Below are positions 31,072 to 43,309 of a stretch of 64,000 nt of DNA, one piece after another. Numbering within the stretch: the first letter of the stretch is position 1; each line of letters begins with the position of its first letter. The notes under the pieces are model-generated. The model was not told where the DNA came from. It saw nothing but the letters and a program-made list of their open reading frames with translations, and searched no databases. This DNA is from Pyropia yezoensis (taxonomy: Eukaryota; Rhodophyta; Bangiophyceae; Bangiales; Bangiaceae): the NCBI GenBank assembly GCA_009829735.1, contig CM020619.1, positions 20,775,816 through 20,839,815 on the forward strand. The letters are read 5' to 3'. Position numbers and translations under genes: made by a program.

Positions 31072-32739
31072 GGCACCACCCTTAAGCACACCCTGAGAGC
31101 GAGTAAGTACCACTGCCGCCCCTACCTTGTGCCATAGCACCTCCCGCGCCAGCTTCTGCATGCGCTGCGCGGCGTACTTGCGCCGCTCAGGATACTGAAC
31201 AAGGATGGAGTCCACGGCCTTGAACAGGACGGCGGCGACGGCGAGACGAGCAAGCATGTTGTTGTTGTACGCGTCGACGTCGGCGCTGGTGGCCCGCAGG
31301 TGTTGGTAGTCAGGGTCGTGGTCGGCACCGCCTGCCCAGGTCGCGTTAAGTAGAAAATGTCCTCATCGGTCACGGCGCCAACCCTGACACGCATCAGCAG
31401 CGGCCACAATAAATCAGCGGGGTTTTGGCGGTGCTCCTGGGCTAGCGCGATAGTAGAGCCGTGGTACGACACGAGTGCGTCGTGCAACGACCGACTCTGA
31501 CACGCGCACACCTCCACTGACGTGCCGGTCGCGCCGAACGCCGACAGCTGCAGCGGATCCCCCGCAGCTGCACATTAGAAGCAAATGCAGACACACAGTT
31601 TCCTGACAACCAGGGACCGAACAGATTCTTAACACTGCACTTCGCCGGCGTGCTTCGGAGACTCACAAAAACGACCCACATAAAACAGAAAAATAGCGTA
31701 ACAGCAGACACTCCCTCCCACTGAACATATCCATCACCCTGCGGCCACCAAAAGGCAAGCACTCGCCGGTCAACGTCGACGCAGTACGCCGCAGCACGTA
31801 CTCCAAGCAGTCCATCCACCGGGCTTGAATAGTGGGCGCCTCGTCAATGATGACCAGCTTCGTTCCTCGTAGCTCAGCCAACAGCTCTGGGCGGCCCACC
31901 ACGCGCTGCAATATGGCCTGCCTCAAGGGGTCCCCAACGAATGTGCGCAGGACCGACGACAGCGTCCGCCCATGCACCAGCTGCGCGGCAGACCCCGTCC
32001 ATGACAGCACCAGTACACCCGCGGCACCAAACAGTCGCATCCCCTCCAACACAACTGCTCGCACAACTGCACTCTTGCCGCAACCGGCAGGCCCCACTAA
32101 GGCGACACTCCTGCCTGCAAACAGCATACACACGGCGACCTGCTGCTGGTCGTCCAGCGTCACAGCCGTACCCGTTCCACCGGTTGCGCCGTGGCCGCCT
32201 GGTGGCGCCTGCTCGGCGTCCGCCTCGATGCCCTCCCCGCTTGAGGCGTACTGCTCCTGCCCCGACCTCTGGCCGCTGGCCACCGCGGACGCCACCCCGG
32301 CGACCTCGCTGTAGCACCACCGCTGCGTAGATGACTGCAGCAAATGAACAGTGGCACTGGCACGGCGCCCACAGGCGTGTCGCTCGCCCGGAAGCAAGCC
32401 GGTGGTGGCCAGTGGGGCCGCAACGACGAGCAACAAGCTGCAGGCTCTGTAGAAAGCGTTGAAAGAACAGGAGGGGTAGTACGACGTGACTTCTTGGTGG
32501 CTTGAGACTACCGCCCATCGGGGAGCCAACGGCTGAAGAACAGCGCGACCGCCCGCCCAGGGCGACTTCATTGAGACAGGGCCGTTCACCGCCCTGCGGC
32601 GTAGGCAGCTGAACTTACGGCCAGGTGGAGCGCTCTCGACAGACGGCGCCAACAAGGCAGTAGCACGTAGGCCTCTCCTGCCCAAGAGCTGACGCGTGCG
32701 CGGGCATCCGCCAACGACTGCCTGGGCACGTTGTAGCAA
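31072..32739 (-). pseudogene. PIF1-like helicase no. 2, N-terminal part
   Basis: Reading leftward: a Q-motif-like LDDQQQVAVCML, Walker A GPAGCGKSAV, Walker B LVIIDEAPTIQARW (the DE pair is intact here), and PFGGRRVM. The frame is then broken at about 31570-31750, where an intron is likely because motif III (GDPLQLSAFG) resumes at about 31550 in another frame. Next come EHRQNPADL and, after one further frame change near 31350, LRATSADVDAYNNNMLARL and HKVGAAVVLTRSQG. The chromovirus begins immediately after. The first 120 residues look less conserved and a splice acceptor (TTTCTACAG, about 32444) may mark the true exon start. It is convergent with the plus-strand frames at 19.5-21.1 kb. Confidence 0.85.
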
Positions 32740-34503
32740 TATGGATGACCGTATTGTGACCCTAATGCAGGGGGACTACTTCTAACCCTTAACTTTCAAT
32801 TTGGGAGTCCGTACTGGTCACGGTATCTATAAGTTACGTATGACCAGAGGGACTTGCATCTTGGGGTGGAGGGTAGTTAGTAGTGTCTCCGAGGGTTTAT
32901 AACGTCGGGGCCGGCGGCGAATCCACCGCCGGCCAAGGTAGAACAACAAACCCCTCCCATTTGGGCTCACATCTTGGTCCCGTGGCTTGCGCTCCAAGGA
33001 CAGCAACCTTGGCCTCCCGGTGACGTTGGTGCCGATCCCCCTTGGTGAGTGTTCCCTGAGAGTGGACGTGCGACGGATTCCTATTGTGCTACACACGTGT
33101 GAGAACTTACGCGCCAAAGGACCCAATGGCGCAAAACAAATGCACGCTCCCACGTGCTACTTCTCCGTGAGTTGCGCTTTGAAGTCTAAATAGGACTTCT
33201 TGTCCTCGTCAGCGCCGATCATTGATGTATCTGGAGGTCCGTCGTGGTAACAGACATACCAGGGAGACGCCCTCAGCCAGGATTGGACAAAAACAGAGCC
33301 CTGCGGGGGTCGAGGCGGTGCGCTGCGTCCTACAAGCGCGAGAGGTCTTATGCGCCCTGCATACAGAACAGCTGCGGGCGATCCACCATTTAGAGCAGGT
33401 CTCGGCAGGTGTGCTGTCTTTTGCCTGGCAAAGGACTTCAGGTCACGCCGGCACAGCCTAACCGACACCGGTGTCCCATGCCGTGGTGTGAAGGAAATGC
33501 TTCCGGCGATTGTCACCCGCGTGGAGTATGACGCGACAGGTCAGAGGGGCTGTCGTCGAACGTCCCATGTCCGGCTCCTGAGGTTACGCAGTTTTGAATA
33601 GATGGTATGACAAGGAAGAGGATTGGTACATGTGGTCGCATCCTAGTTCGCATAGACTCTTAGATGGCCATCCCCTTAGACTGGTGAGGTTTCATTCTCG
33701 CGTCAGTTCCCCCCGCTCCACAACGCCCGCGTTCTGATGCACCCCGATGGATGGCGAGACGTGCAGATGCCGCTCACATGCGCAAATCCCTGCCTCTGCG
33801 GTGGTCGGAGACTGGGACAGTATGCTCGACTGTCACCGAGGAGGAGCGAATATGGTGCGGGTAGGGACGGGAGTTGGCTCAATGGCATGCCCACTGTTAT
33901 GGACGAGCGAATGATCGGTGAAGAGCGGGGCGACGGTAGCATCTAGACCGGGTCGAAGCGGTACACTTCCTGGACGGCCCCTAAGTCTTCGCGGCCGTAC
34001 AGACGACGACGTCCTCGCTAGTCGATTGTTGAGGAAGCGATATCCACTTCTAGCATAGCTGTGACGCCTACATCCGAGTCTGACGACAGCGCCAATATTT
34101 CAGTACTACTTGCCCTTGCGTGGGTCACCCCGAAGGGACACTAGTAGGCATCTTGTGGGAGTGCGAAGTAAAGCGCCCGGACGGTCGTGTCAACTCAGGA
34201 GGGCGGCCACAGACAACACACGGTGTGGCTCGTGAGAAAGCGCTGTGCAATGGTACATCGCTCTGGATACCAATTCAAAACAGTCAATGACAGCTTGTGG
34301 ACATTCCCACGTACTGGGGTGCTGCAGTACCAAGGCTTGCGGAAGTATGAAAAATTGAGAGCACTGCACCGTCTCGCAGGAGAAAGAGAGGTGCAAGAGG
34401 TGGAGACAAGACACGGCCATGAGAAGCCCGCCAGTGCTCGCACAGAGGAAATACGAGAGAAATAACCATCTTCGCCGAGTCCTTATTCTTGCACAGTCAA
34501 GAG
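32740..34503. other. No gene recognised
   Basis: Composition is more even than elsewhere. Short frames on both strands show no domain or compositional sign of coding. Confidence 0.45.
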
Positions 34504-37500
34504 CTAGGCAGACATCTCCGAGGCGTCGGCCGTCCCGGCTGTAGAGCTCTCGTCGTCGGACGAGCCTGATGCAGCTGACCCGTCCACCCCATAGAAGCCA
34601 TCTGTACCTGCCACGGAGCTGTCCGAGAAGTCGGCAGCAGCAAAGGGGTCAGGAACCACATGGCCACAGCCGCAAAGGCAAGCCCCACGCGTAGAGTAAG
34701 AGCGCCCAAATTCGTACAGGTCGGGCAGCGGGTCCGGCGATGCGCTGCGCGCGTGGGCACGCACGTTTTGGATGAAGGTGTGGTAGGCTAGCAGCCGGGT
34801 GTATTCGGCCTGGCCGCATGCGCGCAGAACCCGGCTCAGCGACTTGATCGCACGGTTGCGCTGCTCATGCGCCACCGTGTTGGCCTTGTTGAGTGTGAGG
34901 AACGAGCGCGGGTCGAACGACACAGAGCACACGTGGTTGACCACGTGGAGCTCGTCACTGGAGATGGTGCTATCACAGAGGAGCCACGGCAACTTGGTCA
35001 GAGCGCTGCGTACCGCGCCACAACCGAACTCATGAACAACGTACTCGGGAAGAATTGCAAAGCGGGAAATGGTGGTGCTCAGCAGCGCGGGCGGCCCCTC
35101 CCGCTTGTCCAGAATGATGAATCCTAGCACACGTGGCTGAGCACACGCGCAGCAGTTAAGAAACGCACCTGGAGTGAACGACTTGCGCGTCGCTTGGTAG
35201 TTCTTGGCGCACGTTCCGGTCTCAGGGACCTCAGTTACGGCGTACGCCGACGCCCGGCACTGCTGGCGCCCCAGAAAAATCATTCCCGTGATTAGCGGGT
35301 CCTCTGACGCCCCAGGGAGTTGGGACCGAAAAATGACCGCATCTCCGCTGCCGTCTTGCCCGTGCCCCGCTACCTCTTCGCAAAGGCTGCTACAGACCCT
35401 TCCACAGGGCTACCGGCCGTGTGGTACGCCTCAATGCACGAGCCAGCGTCCTCCAACACGTCCGCGACCAGCCGGGCCAATCGGACCAGGGCGGGGCCCT
35501 TGCGCCGCAAAGCCGTCAAGAATACCATCACCATCTTGAGCTCACGTATCATCCCCACCAGACCGGCGTCGCCGTCGATGACATCTCCACCGTCCGCGGA
35601 AATGTTGGCTGATGCGGCGCGGCTGAGCTCAGCCACCCTCACAGCCGCGTCGGCGGACCGCAGCTCAGCGACAAGGCGGCTCAGATTGCCGCAATGGCTT
35701 GGCTTGAATGGGGCCTCAACAGGGTCAACGGCCAGGGCGATGCAAAACTGCAAGAAGCCGGGCGCAATGATTGTGACAGCGCAGCGGCCACCGGCAGTAA
35801 GGCGCCGGGCTTTGCGGCCCGCGCGGCGGGAACAACACCACCCAGACCCGGCCCGACGACACCCCCGGCCGCCACACCTGGAACGCAGTTGTCCTTGTGC
35901 GGCGTGGTCAGCCACGCCCTCAGCGACGTCTGGAGCTCGCGCTCCGCTGCAATGTCCGGCTTAGGCCTGCTGACCGTGACCGCCGCGTGGATGACCTTCG
36001 TCGTGGCGGCAAGCAAGCCCTTAACCAGCTCAACGGAGCACGACGGCAAGTGCCAAATACCAGCCAGCAAAGTTTTAACACGCAGCGCTACGTCGTCTCT
36101 CGCCAGCGAGGACGCGAGGACAGACGCGGGCAGTGCTGCTGGATAGAGTAGAGAGAGCCTCATGCGTGCCGCCCGACGCTGTTCAGCAATTACGTTGATA
36201 CCCTGTTCAGGGTGGCTGATGCACAGTCTGATGAATCGTCTGGTTGACTCGCCTGCAATAAGGCTGGCTGTCTTGAGGAGATCGGCCTGCGGCACGCACT
36301 CCTCATCGTTCGTCTGGAAGTAGCTTGTCACCAGTCGACGAAGGAACCCCAACCAGATACCGTCGGCCGTCACCACGCGGTAGCGCCCGTCGTTGCAGCA
36401 GTTGTAACAGTTGAAAGACCATTAAGGGAGGTCCATGCCCATCAGTCGCAGTCCCACGGACTGCAACCTTGAAACGGTTCGACGGCTGCGCGACTGGGAC
36501 ATGCGTGAGAAGATGCCTGCGCGCGACCGCCCCCTTGCCTTTACCCACCACGCCCGAAACACCTTGGCAAACGCATCCCCCTCAACAGCCACCTCCTGGC
36601 AAAAGTGCCGGACAAGGGAGATTGAAGCCGCCGTGGAGGAAGAAAGGATGACCAAGCCATCCGCCCGGCCCTCCGCCGCCACCCACACGCGACAGGTTGA
36701 ATTCGAACACGTGTAAGGCTGGAGCTCCAGGTCGCAAAAGCCCATATGCGAAAGAACAATGCCCTTCTTGGGCTGCCGCAATGATGCATCGCCTCTCGGC
36801 GTTGCGCATGACGGGCACTTACCGGGCGCAGCAACGATGAAGGGCTCCTTCCGACGGGCGTGGTCAAAGATATCGACGTCCACAAAAACGCTCCGGTGGC
36901 AGTCAAATAGTGACTGCGGCAAGTTGGAGATGGATCGAAATGCTCTCTTGGTGCTGGGTCCCGTCGGCGACCTGGCTGCATCCCCACGACGCAGGTGCCG
37001 CGTCTGCAGCACGTGCGTACAACTCGACGCCCGAGAAGAATCACAGTAACAACACGAGGTAACCTTGCGGGCGCACTTGACCGGCGCCGGGACTCGGTAC
37101 ACGCCAGTGCCGGAAATGACCACGGCGACCGGCAGCCCCCCAGTGTCAAAAACCTCAACCTCGTCACCCAGCTCCGCCTGCTTTTCTGGTTGAGCCCGAC
37201 TGGAAACCACCTCAGATCTCACCACCTCCTCAATCGCGCCCGAGTCCATAGTGCTCGCACAGTGCCTGAGGATGTCCTCCGGTAGCTCTCCCATGATCTC
37301 TGCAAGGCTGCCCACCGCCGCCAAGAAGGTCTTCGCGTGCCCGCAGCTAGAATGGGACGCGGCGGATGCCAGGCACATCACCATTGCCTCATACCGCGTG
37401 CTCCCAATGCAAGAGCAGGCCAAATTGCCGCGCGACGCCACCCAGCAGCTGACTGCCTCAGGATCGCCGTGCGCGTTCTGCTCCGCCTTGTTGAAGTGTG

Positions 37501-38071
37501 CGACAGCACCAAAGAGCGCCTCCATCGGCCAAACTTGTCCACGATACGAGTCGCTCGAAGCGTGGTCGACGACAAACCGCTCCACCGCCGCCAACTGCTT
37601 ATCGCTGTGCTCCCCGGAGCAACAGTACAAAGCAAACTCCTCCACGCCAAAAGCACGAACAGAGGCCGCAAGCGCATGGCAGTACCCCTGCCGTAAGTTG
37701 GGTCTGGTGTTGCGCCCGCTGCCGAGGGGTCGCCCACCCGCTCCCAAACCACCCCCTCGTCGCGCTTGGCCCATCTCCGGGATCAGCGCAGCGTCCACAG
37801 TGCTGTCTTGTGCGGGTTCATAAGCTGCACCGTCCCCAGCCACCCGACAGGCCCAACCACTATTGCAGGCTGGAGCTGGCTGGCTGCTCACGACGTAACA
37901 TGACCAAGCCGGTGGCGTCGTACGCACACCAGCCAAGCCGAGCGGCCTTGTTGACGGGGGTGCCGTGGCAGGCGCGGGAATGTTGGGCAAAACAAACGAT
38001 CTTTGAGAACGTGCCTTGATGATGCTCACCCGGCCCACGCCACAAAGACCTCTTTGAGCAAACGGATCCAT
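34504..38071 (-). pseudogene. KDZ/HMGXB3-like transposase-derived gene with SWIM-like fingers
   Basis: From ATG 38071 one frame runs 549 codons to TAA at 36422 and then continues in the same frame to 35681, so a single in-frame stop interrupts it. Two SWIM-like Cys/His clusters are visible (CSCIGSTRYEAM ending in CGH; CCYCDSSRASSCTH). A CxC-type block follows (CPSC, then YTCSNSTCRVWVAAEGRADG) and, past the stop, FNCYNCCNDGRYRVVTADGI. Further segments in other frames follow at 35370-35915. The last, 34504-35283, carries LGFIILDKREGPPALL, a DELHVVNHVCS segment and ANTVAHEQRNRAIKSL, as in transposase-like domains of the Kyakuja-Dileera-Zisupton group and vertebrate HMGXB3. It ends in an acidic tail. 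Most likely a decaying DNA-transposon gene; introns could explain some frame changes. Confidence 0.6.
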
Positions 38072-38419
38072 TCCTGCCCGGATGAATGCTACCGGCCGGC
38101 CGAAGCACTGGAGCGGGATGGTGAAGTCTTAAAAGTGATCGCTCGACGGCCAACGCCGCCGCCGCAGAAGCACCCTACCCGACAACGCAGCCGGTGCGGC
38201 GATGTCACTCGATCGCAAACGCAGTGGCATCGGCGGCAGCCCGAAAGTGGGCGTCGCCTGCCCGCAGCGCCGGAAGAAGCGCAGAGGGTGCGGGCCGCCG
38301 GCGGCCGCAGCGGTGGTGCTGGCACTCCCGCAGCGGCAGCAATGATAAAATGTTGGCGACACCTATGTCAATGCCGGTCCAGCCACTGGGGCGGCCCCAC
38401 GACCACCGCACGAGCGACG

Positions 38420-40185
38420 GCGACACCAACGCAGCAGCAGCGGTGGACGAGCGGTAGCAGCAGCGCGGGCTGGAAGCGTAGTACGGCCGCTGAGGCCGCA
38501 CCGCGGCAGCGGCGGCGCAGGCCGGTGGTGGAGGCAGCAGGGTTGGCGATTCGGCGGCGCGGGCGGGACGCCGGCGGTCGGAGCGGCGTCCGCACCGGTC
38601 CAGCGACGGCGGTGGGGCAGCGGTGGTGGCAGTAGCGGTGACGATCCCGCCACACGGGCGCGAGGCCATCGTTAGGAGCGACGGCCGCACCGTAGCAGCC
38701 GCGGCGGCAGGCCGGCGGTGGCGGCAGCACGGGTGCAGATCCGGCGGCGTAGGCAGCACGTCGGCGGCGGGAGCGGCGGCTGGACCACGGCAGCAGCGGC
38801 GACGTGCCCACTGTGACGGCAGCAGGGGTGGGCGTCGAGCGGCGCGGGCGGCCCGCCGGCGGTGGAAGCGACGCCCGGACCGCGGCAGCGGCGGCTACAG
38901 GCCGGTGGTGGCGGCAGCGGGGGTGGGGGTCGGGCGGCGTGGGCGGGAAATTAGCTGTTCCAGCGGCGGCCGCATTACCCGGGCGACGGCGGCGGGCCGG
39001 CCGCGGCGCCGGCAGAGGTGGCGATCCGGCCGCGTGCGCGGCACGCCGGCGATCGAATCGGCGACCGCACCGCAACGGCGGCCGGCCGGCCGCGGCGGCA
39101 GGCGAGGTGGGGGTTGGGTGGCGCGAGCGGGATGCCGGGGGTGCCAGCGACCGCCGCACCGCGGGAGCGGCGGCGGGAGGCCAGCCGCGGCAACAGCAGG
39201 TGTGAGGGTCGGTTGGCGCGGGCGGGGCGCCGGGGGTGCCAGCGACCGCCGCGCCGCGTGAGCGGCGGCGGCCGGCCAGCCGCGGCGGCTGCCGGGGCGG
39301 TAGTCGGGCGGCGCGGGCAGGGCGCCGAGCGTGGCAGCGACCGCCGCACCGCGGGAGCGAGGGCGGCAGGCTAGCCGCTGCGACAGCAGGCGTGGGGGTC
39401 AGGTGGCGCGGGCGGGGCGCCGGGGGTGCCAGTGACCGCCGCAACGCGAGAGCGGCGGCGGCAGGCCAGCCGCGGCGACAGCAGGCGTGGGGGTCGAGTG
39501 GCGCGGGCGGGGCGCCGGGGGTGGCTGCGACGGCCGCACAGCGGCAGCGACGGCGGCAGGCCAGCCGCGGCGGCAGCCGGGGTGGTGCTGGGGCGGCGCG
39601 GGCGGCGCACCGGGAGTGGCAACGACCGCCGAACCGCGGGATCAGCGGCGGCAGGCCGGCCGGGGCGGCAGCCGGGGTGGTGGTCGGGTGGCGCGGGAGG
39701 GGCGCCGGGGGTGGCAGCGACGGCCGCACAGCGGCAGCGACGCCGGCAGGCCGGCCGGGACGGCAGCCGGGGTGATGGTCGAGCAGCGTGGGCGGGGCGC
39801 CGGCGGTGGCAGCGGCGGCCGCAACACCCAGGCGACGGCGGCAGCCCGGCCGCGGCGGCAGCAGAGGGGGCGATCCGGCGGCGTGGGCTGGACGCCGGCG
39901 GTGGGAGCGACCGCCCCACCGCGGGAGCGGCGGCGGGAGGCCAGCCGCGGCGGCAGTAGGGGTGACGATCCGGCGGCATGGGCCGGACGCCGCCGGTGAG
40001 AGCGACCGCTGCACCGCGGGAGCGGCGGCGGGAGGCCAGCCGCGGGGGCAGCAGGTGTGGGGTTCGGGCGGCGTGGGGGGGACTCCGGGGGTAGCAGCTA
40101 CGGCCGCACGGCGGCAGCGGCGAGGGCAGGCTGGCGGTGGCGGCAGCAGGGGTGGCGATCCGGCGGCTGGCTGGCTGTCGCGGCA
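38420..40185. repeat. GC-rich minisatellite, 95-bp unit
   Basis: The core GGCCAGCCGCGG or a close variant recurs at about 39084, 39179, 39274, 39369, 39464, 39559, 39654, 39749, 39844, 39939, 40034 and 40129, that is every 95 bp. Weaker copies lie at 38900, 38710 and 38520. Some 18 units fit. Because 95 is not a multiple of three, each frame cycles through all phases, and the long Pro/Arg/Ala frames on either strand are not credible proteins. Confidence 0.9.
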
Positions 40186-40360
40186 CGCGCCGGCAGGGTA
40201 CCACCCCCTTTTGGACAGGGTGTTTCCGGGGGTGGACGCACTTCAGGGTGAAGCTCTCACAGGTTATTCACGAGGGGTGGTGGGGGTCGCAAGAGCGGAC
40301 CCAGGGTATGGACTAAGCCCGCTCGGCGTGATCCACGAGCTCCTGGGAGCTTGCCAGCGC

Positions 40361-41518
40361 CTATTGGAATCGCAGAACGGCTTTGGTCCAGGCCTTGGTC
40401 ATCCCTGACCAATGCTGTCGTCTCCCGTCTTGCCTGTGACCGCGAGCCGCTCCCGGCATTTGCTCCCGAGCAGGGCAGAGCATTTTCTCCCGATGCAGCA
40501 CAGGTGATCCTTCAGCTGCGGTAGGAGAATGGGGGTGCTTCGGTGTAGCGCGACGCACCGGGACAACCGCGGGGTGGCAAGTGTTCACGACAGACGTGCA
40601 CCCGTGAGCTTCATGACTACCAGGTGTGGAAGTAGACAGCTTCTGCGTCAGTGACAGCCGGGACACACCGCTCGCACCCGAAGGCGCGCTGAAATCGCTA
40701 GCCGGGTCGTCCACGTCAAGCGCATCGGCCATGCTCGCGGCTTGGGCTGACCACACCGCAAACGGAGAGCGTGATTTAATCTGGGCCACGTCCGCAGGAA
40801 GATAGTCATCAGCGGCCGAGCCGGCAACACGCAGTTGAAGAGCTGTCCCAACAGCACAGACCGGCAGGGCAGATGACTGCGCCGCATCACACGTCTGGAC
40901 CTGGTCAGCTCCACCAGGACGGCCGCCAGCCGACAACCCCGTGCGCATGGGCAGCCGGCGTCGTACAGATGTGTCGGGCTGCTGCTTCATTGGGGGTTGT
41001 GCAGTTGATGGTCCAGGTTCCTCAAGAAGACGGAGGGAAGGAGACGCGCACACATGCCCAGCAGACTCGCTCAAAATAGTCAACAGCTCTAAAGAAGCCG
41101 CGCCCCTCAGCCATGCGTGCGCATCAACAGCAGCAGAAAAGTGCCCGACAGCGCAAACCGGCGAGGTCGACTGGTTCAGCAGCATGACGGCAGCGCCCGC
41201 ATTGCAGCTGTTAGCGTAAAAACACGGGCGCTAGCCTTTCGAGGCGACCGCAAGCCACCCGCCGTCGATGGGCGTAGGAGCTGCGCAGGCAAGCAGCTCG
41301 CTCGGCGCCGCCGCTTGCACAACATCAGCCGGAAGGGGGTCGGTCAGCCAGCATAACGCGTCTTCATACATCAAAAACGAGCAGGACACGAGCAGGCCAG
41401 GCACGGGCAGTGACAGCATCTGGCGGTAAATAGCATCTTCATCAGAGGAGATCAAAATCCGAGAGACATGAGCTGTAATAAGGGCCACGACCGGCCGGCG
41501 GAAGGCAGTCGTGGCCAT
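40361..41518 (-). CDS. Hypothetical protein, one in-frame stop
   Basis: From ATG 41518 a frame runs to 40361 with one TAG at 41231-41233. Three segments look like diverged repeats: LPVPGLLVSCSFLMYEDALC; TSPVCAVGHFSAAVDAHAWL; ALPVCAVGTALQLRVAGSAA. Each has a hydrophobic strand ending in Cys/Ala-Val-Gly or similar, and two are followed by a D-x-LPADV or L-PADV element. The C-terminal third is Ser/Pro/His-rich. No family recognised. Upstream the frame is closed by stops, so 41518 is a plausible start. It may be a recently disabled gene or a readthrough frame. Confidence 0.35.
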
Positions 41519-43309
41519 CGCGCATCAAAACGCGCACACAGACCTCCCCGCCGCCAATCACACGCAGCCGTCCACACCACCAACGCGCGCGCGGACAGCA
41601 CGTCGGCGCAGGCGCACGGCGCCAGTCAAGAGTCGCAGATTCGCAGTGCACCGACCAGTCAGGTACTGGGCCAGATAGACCTTGCTGGGTCGACGTCCTC
41701 ACGCCTGCGTGCGAGTGGAACGAACCGCCAGCGACTGAGAACGTACCCGAACATAAAGCGAGAAGAGCGCGCCCCCAGAAAGTGAGCGGACACGCCGAAA
41801 ACAGAACGGCCCCACGCTCATTGCGGCAGCAGCGCAGTGCACAGAGGCACACGAGAGCCCATAGCGGGCGGGCGTTCGCAAGAGCCTCGATGCCGCCCAC
41901 TGCGCAGACGCCGCGGGGGACCGAAGAAGAAATATAGGCCAGGGGAACACGAACGACAATGGCACGTGCCATGGCGCGAGGCGGGCTTTGATGCGTGCGG
42001 AACGAACGGTTTGAACGGCACAGAAAGGGCTACGTTCAATTATCTCTCTGGATCTCAAAAAAACAGGAGTTGTCTCCTGTATGCAGAAGGCGAGTAACTC
42101 CTTTTCACAGGGGGACACCAGTCGTGTGTGAAGCCGATTCACTCCCGATCAGTGGTCACGGCAGATGGAGATACAACCAGACAGCACTCGTTCTGGCCAC
42201 ACGTGGAACGCGACGAGGTCATTTGAGAAGGCTTACGGTGAGAAGTGTGCAAGATCGAAGACTAACAATACAACAGTGTGGAACTCTTGAGAGTGCCTAA
42301 TTCCTGTCGCGCTGCTCTGGTGGCATGTGTCATGTTCATCGGCATGTACAGCTCTGTTGACGCGCTTTTGCAGGGGTGGCTAGCCGCCCATCTGCCGCGG
42401 CCCGATGAGAGGGTCAACAGGGTGGGGAAAACAGGCGATTCTCAAGCTGGTGGGAGGTTGCTGTTCGCCTGAGTAGCTGAGCTCGGGCTCTCAGTAGGGC
42501 CTGCACAGCACCTCCCGGACTGACCGTACGGTCAGCATTCATGGCCTCGCCCGCCTCCTTGGCTTGCACCAGTGCTATCGCGACACGAGGGCACCTGACT
42601 TCCTTCGTGTGGGTACTGTGGGGGTCATCCTGGAAGGTCAGCCTACGAAGCGGACTAGAACATGTAGACGAACAACCATGCGGAGGTACGACATTCGCAC
42701 TGGTTGCTCTCGACGTGCTCTCAGGAGCACGTCGCGGTTGTCTGACCAAACTCCCCACTGTAACAAGCGCCATGCTATGCCCGACCGAACCAGATTTCTC
42801 GCGGCCGACAAGACACATCCCCACTACCACGCGTTCCAAAGACTCCCCGCGCGGCATGTGATCGCACATACATTGACACGCCCCACTATGTTGGCGCTCC
42901 GACAGGCCACAGGAGAATGACGCTTTTCAGGCACACCATCGCACCCAGTGCCGACTATATGTCGTGAGCGTATTCGCACTCATAGGATTACAGCAGGGCC
43001 GACGCGGACTGCCATCAGCGATCATTGCTGCGCTCTTGGTAGTAACGACTCAGGATGCGCTCCCTGCTCTTGAAGGTAGGAATGAAAGTTTGTCACGGGG
43101 GAGTTCAAAGTGTGGACCGCTGGTGATTCGCCCTTCAGCAGCTTACTGCAGCCCTGCAAACCAAGCCGCACTTCTACAACCTCGCTGTGCCAACGATGGT
43201 AGCTAGAACGTTCGGCAACGCAACTCACGATTGCACTGGGATTCTGTACGCGCTCGCTCAGCACTGACCGCACGCAATCTTTCCCTCAGCCGCCCCCCAT
43301 CCCTGCCCC
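41519..43309. other. No gene recognised
   Basis: Only short frames without domains on either strand. The downstream flank of the Harbinger remnant probably lies at the right end; no terminal inverted repeat was located. Confidence 0.4.

Noticed and set aside
38368-40014. A 548-codon minus-strand frame
   Set aside because: It lies within the 95-bp minisatellite, whose unit is not a multiple of three; the periodic Arg/Pro/Cys pattern is a by-product of the repeat.
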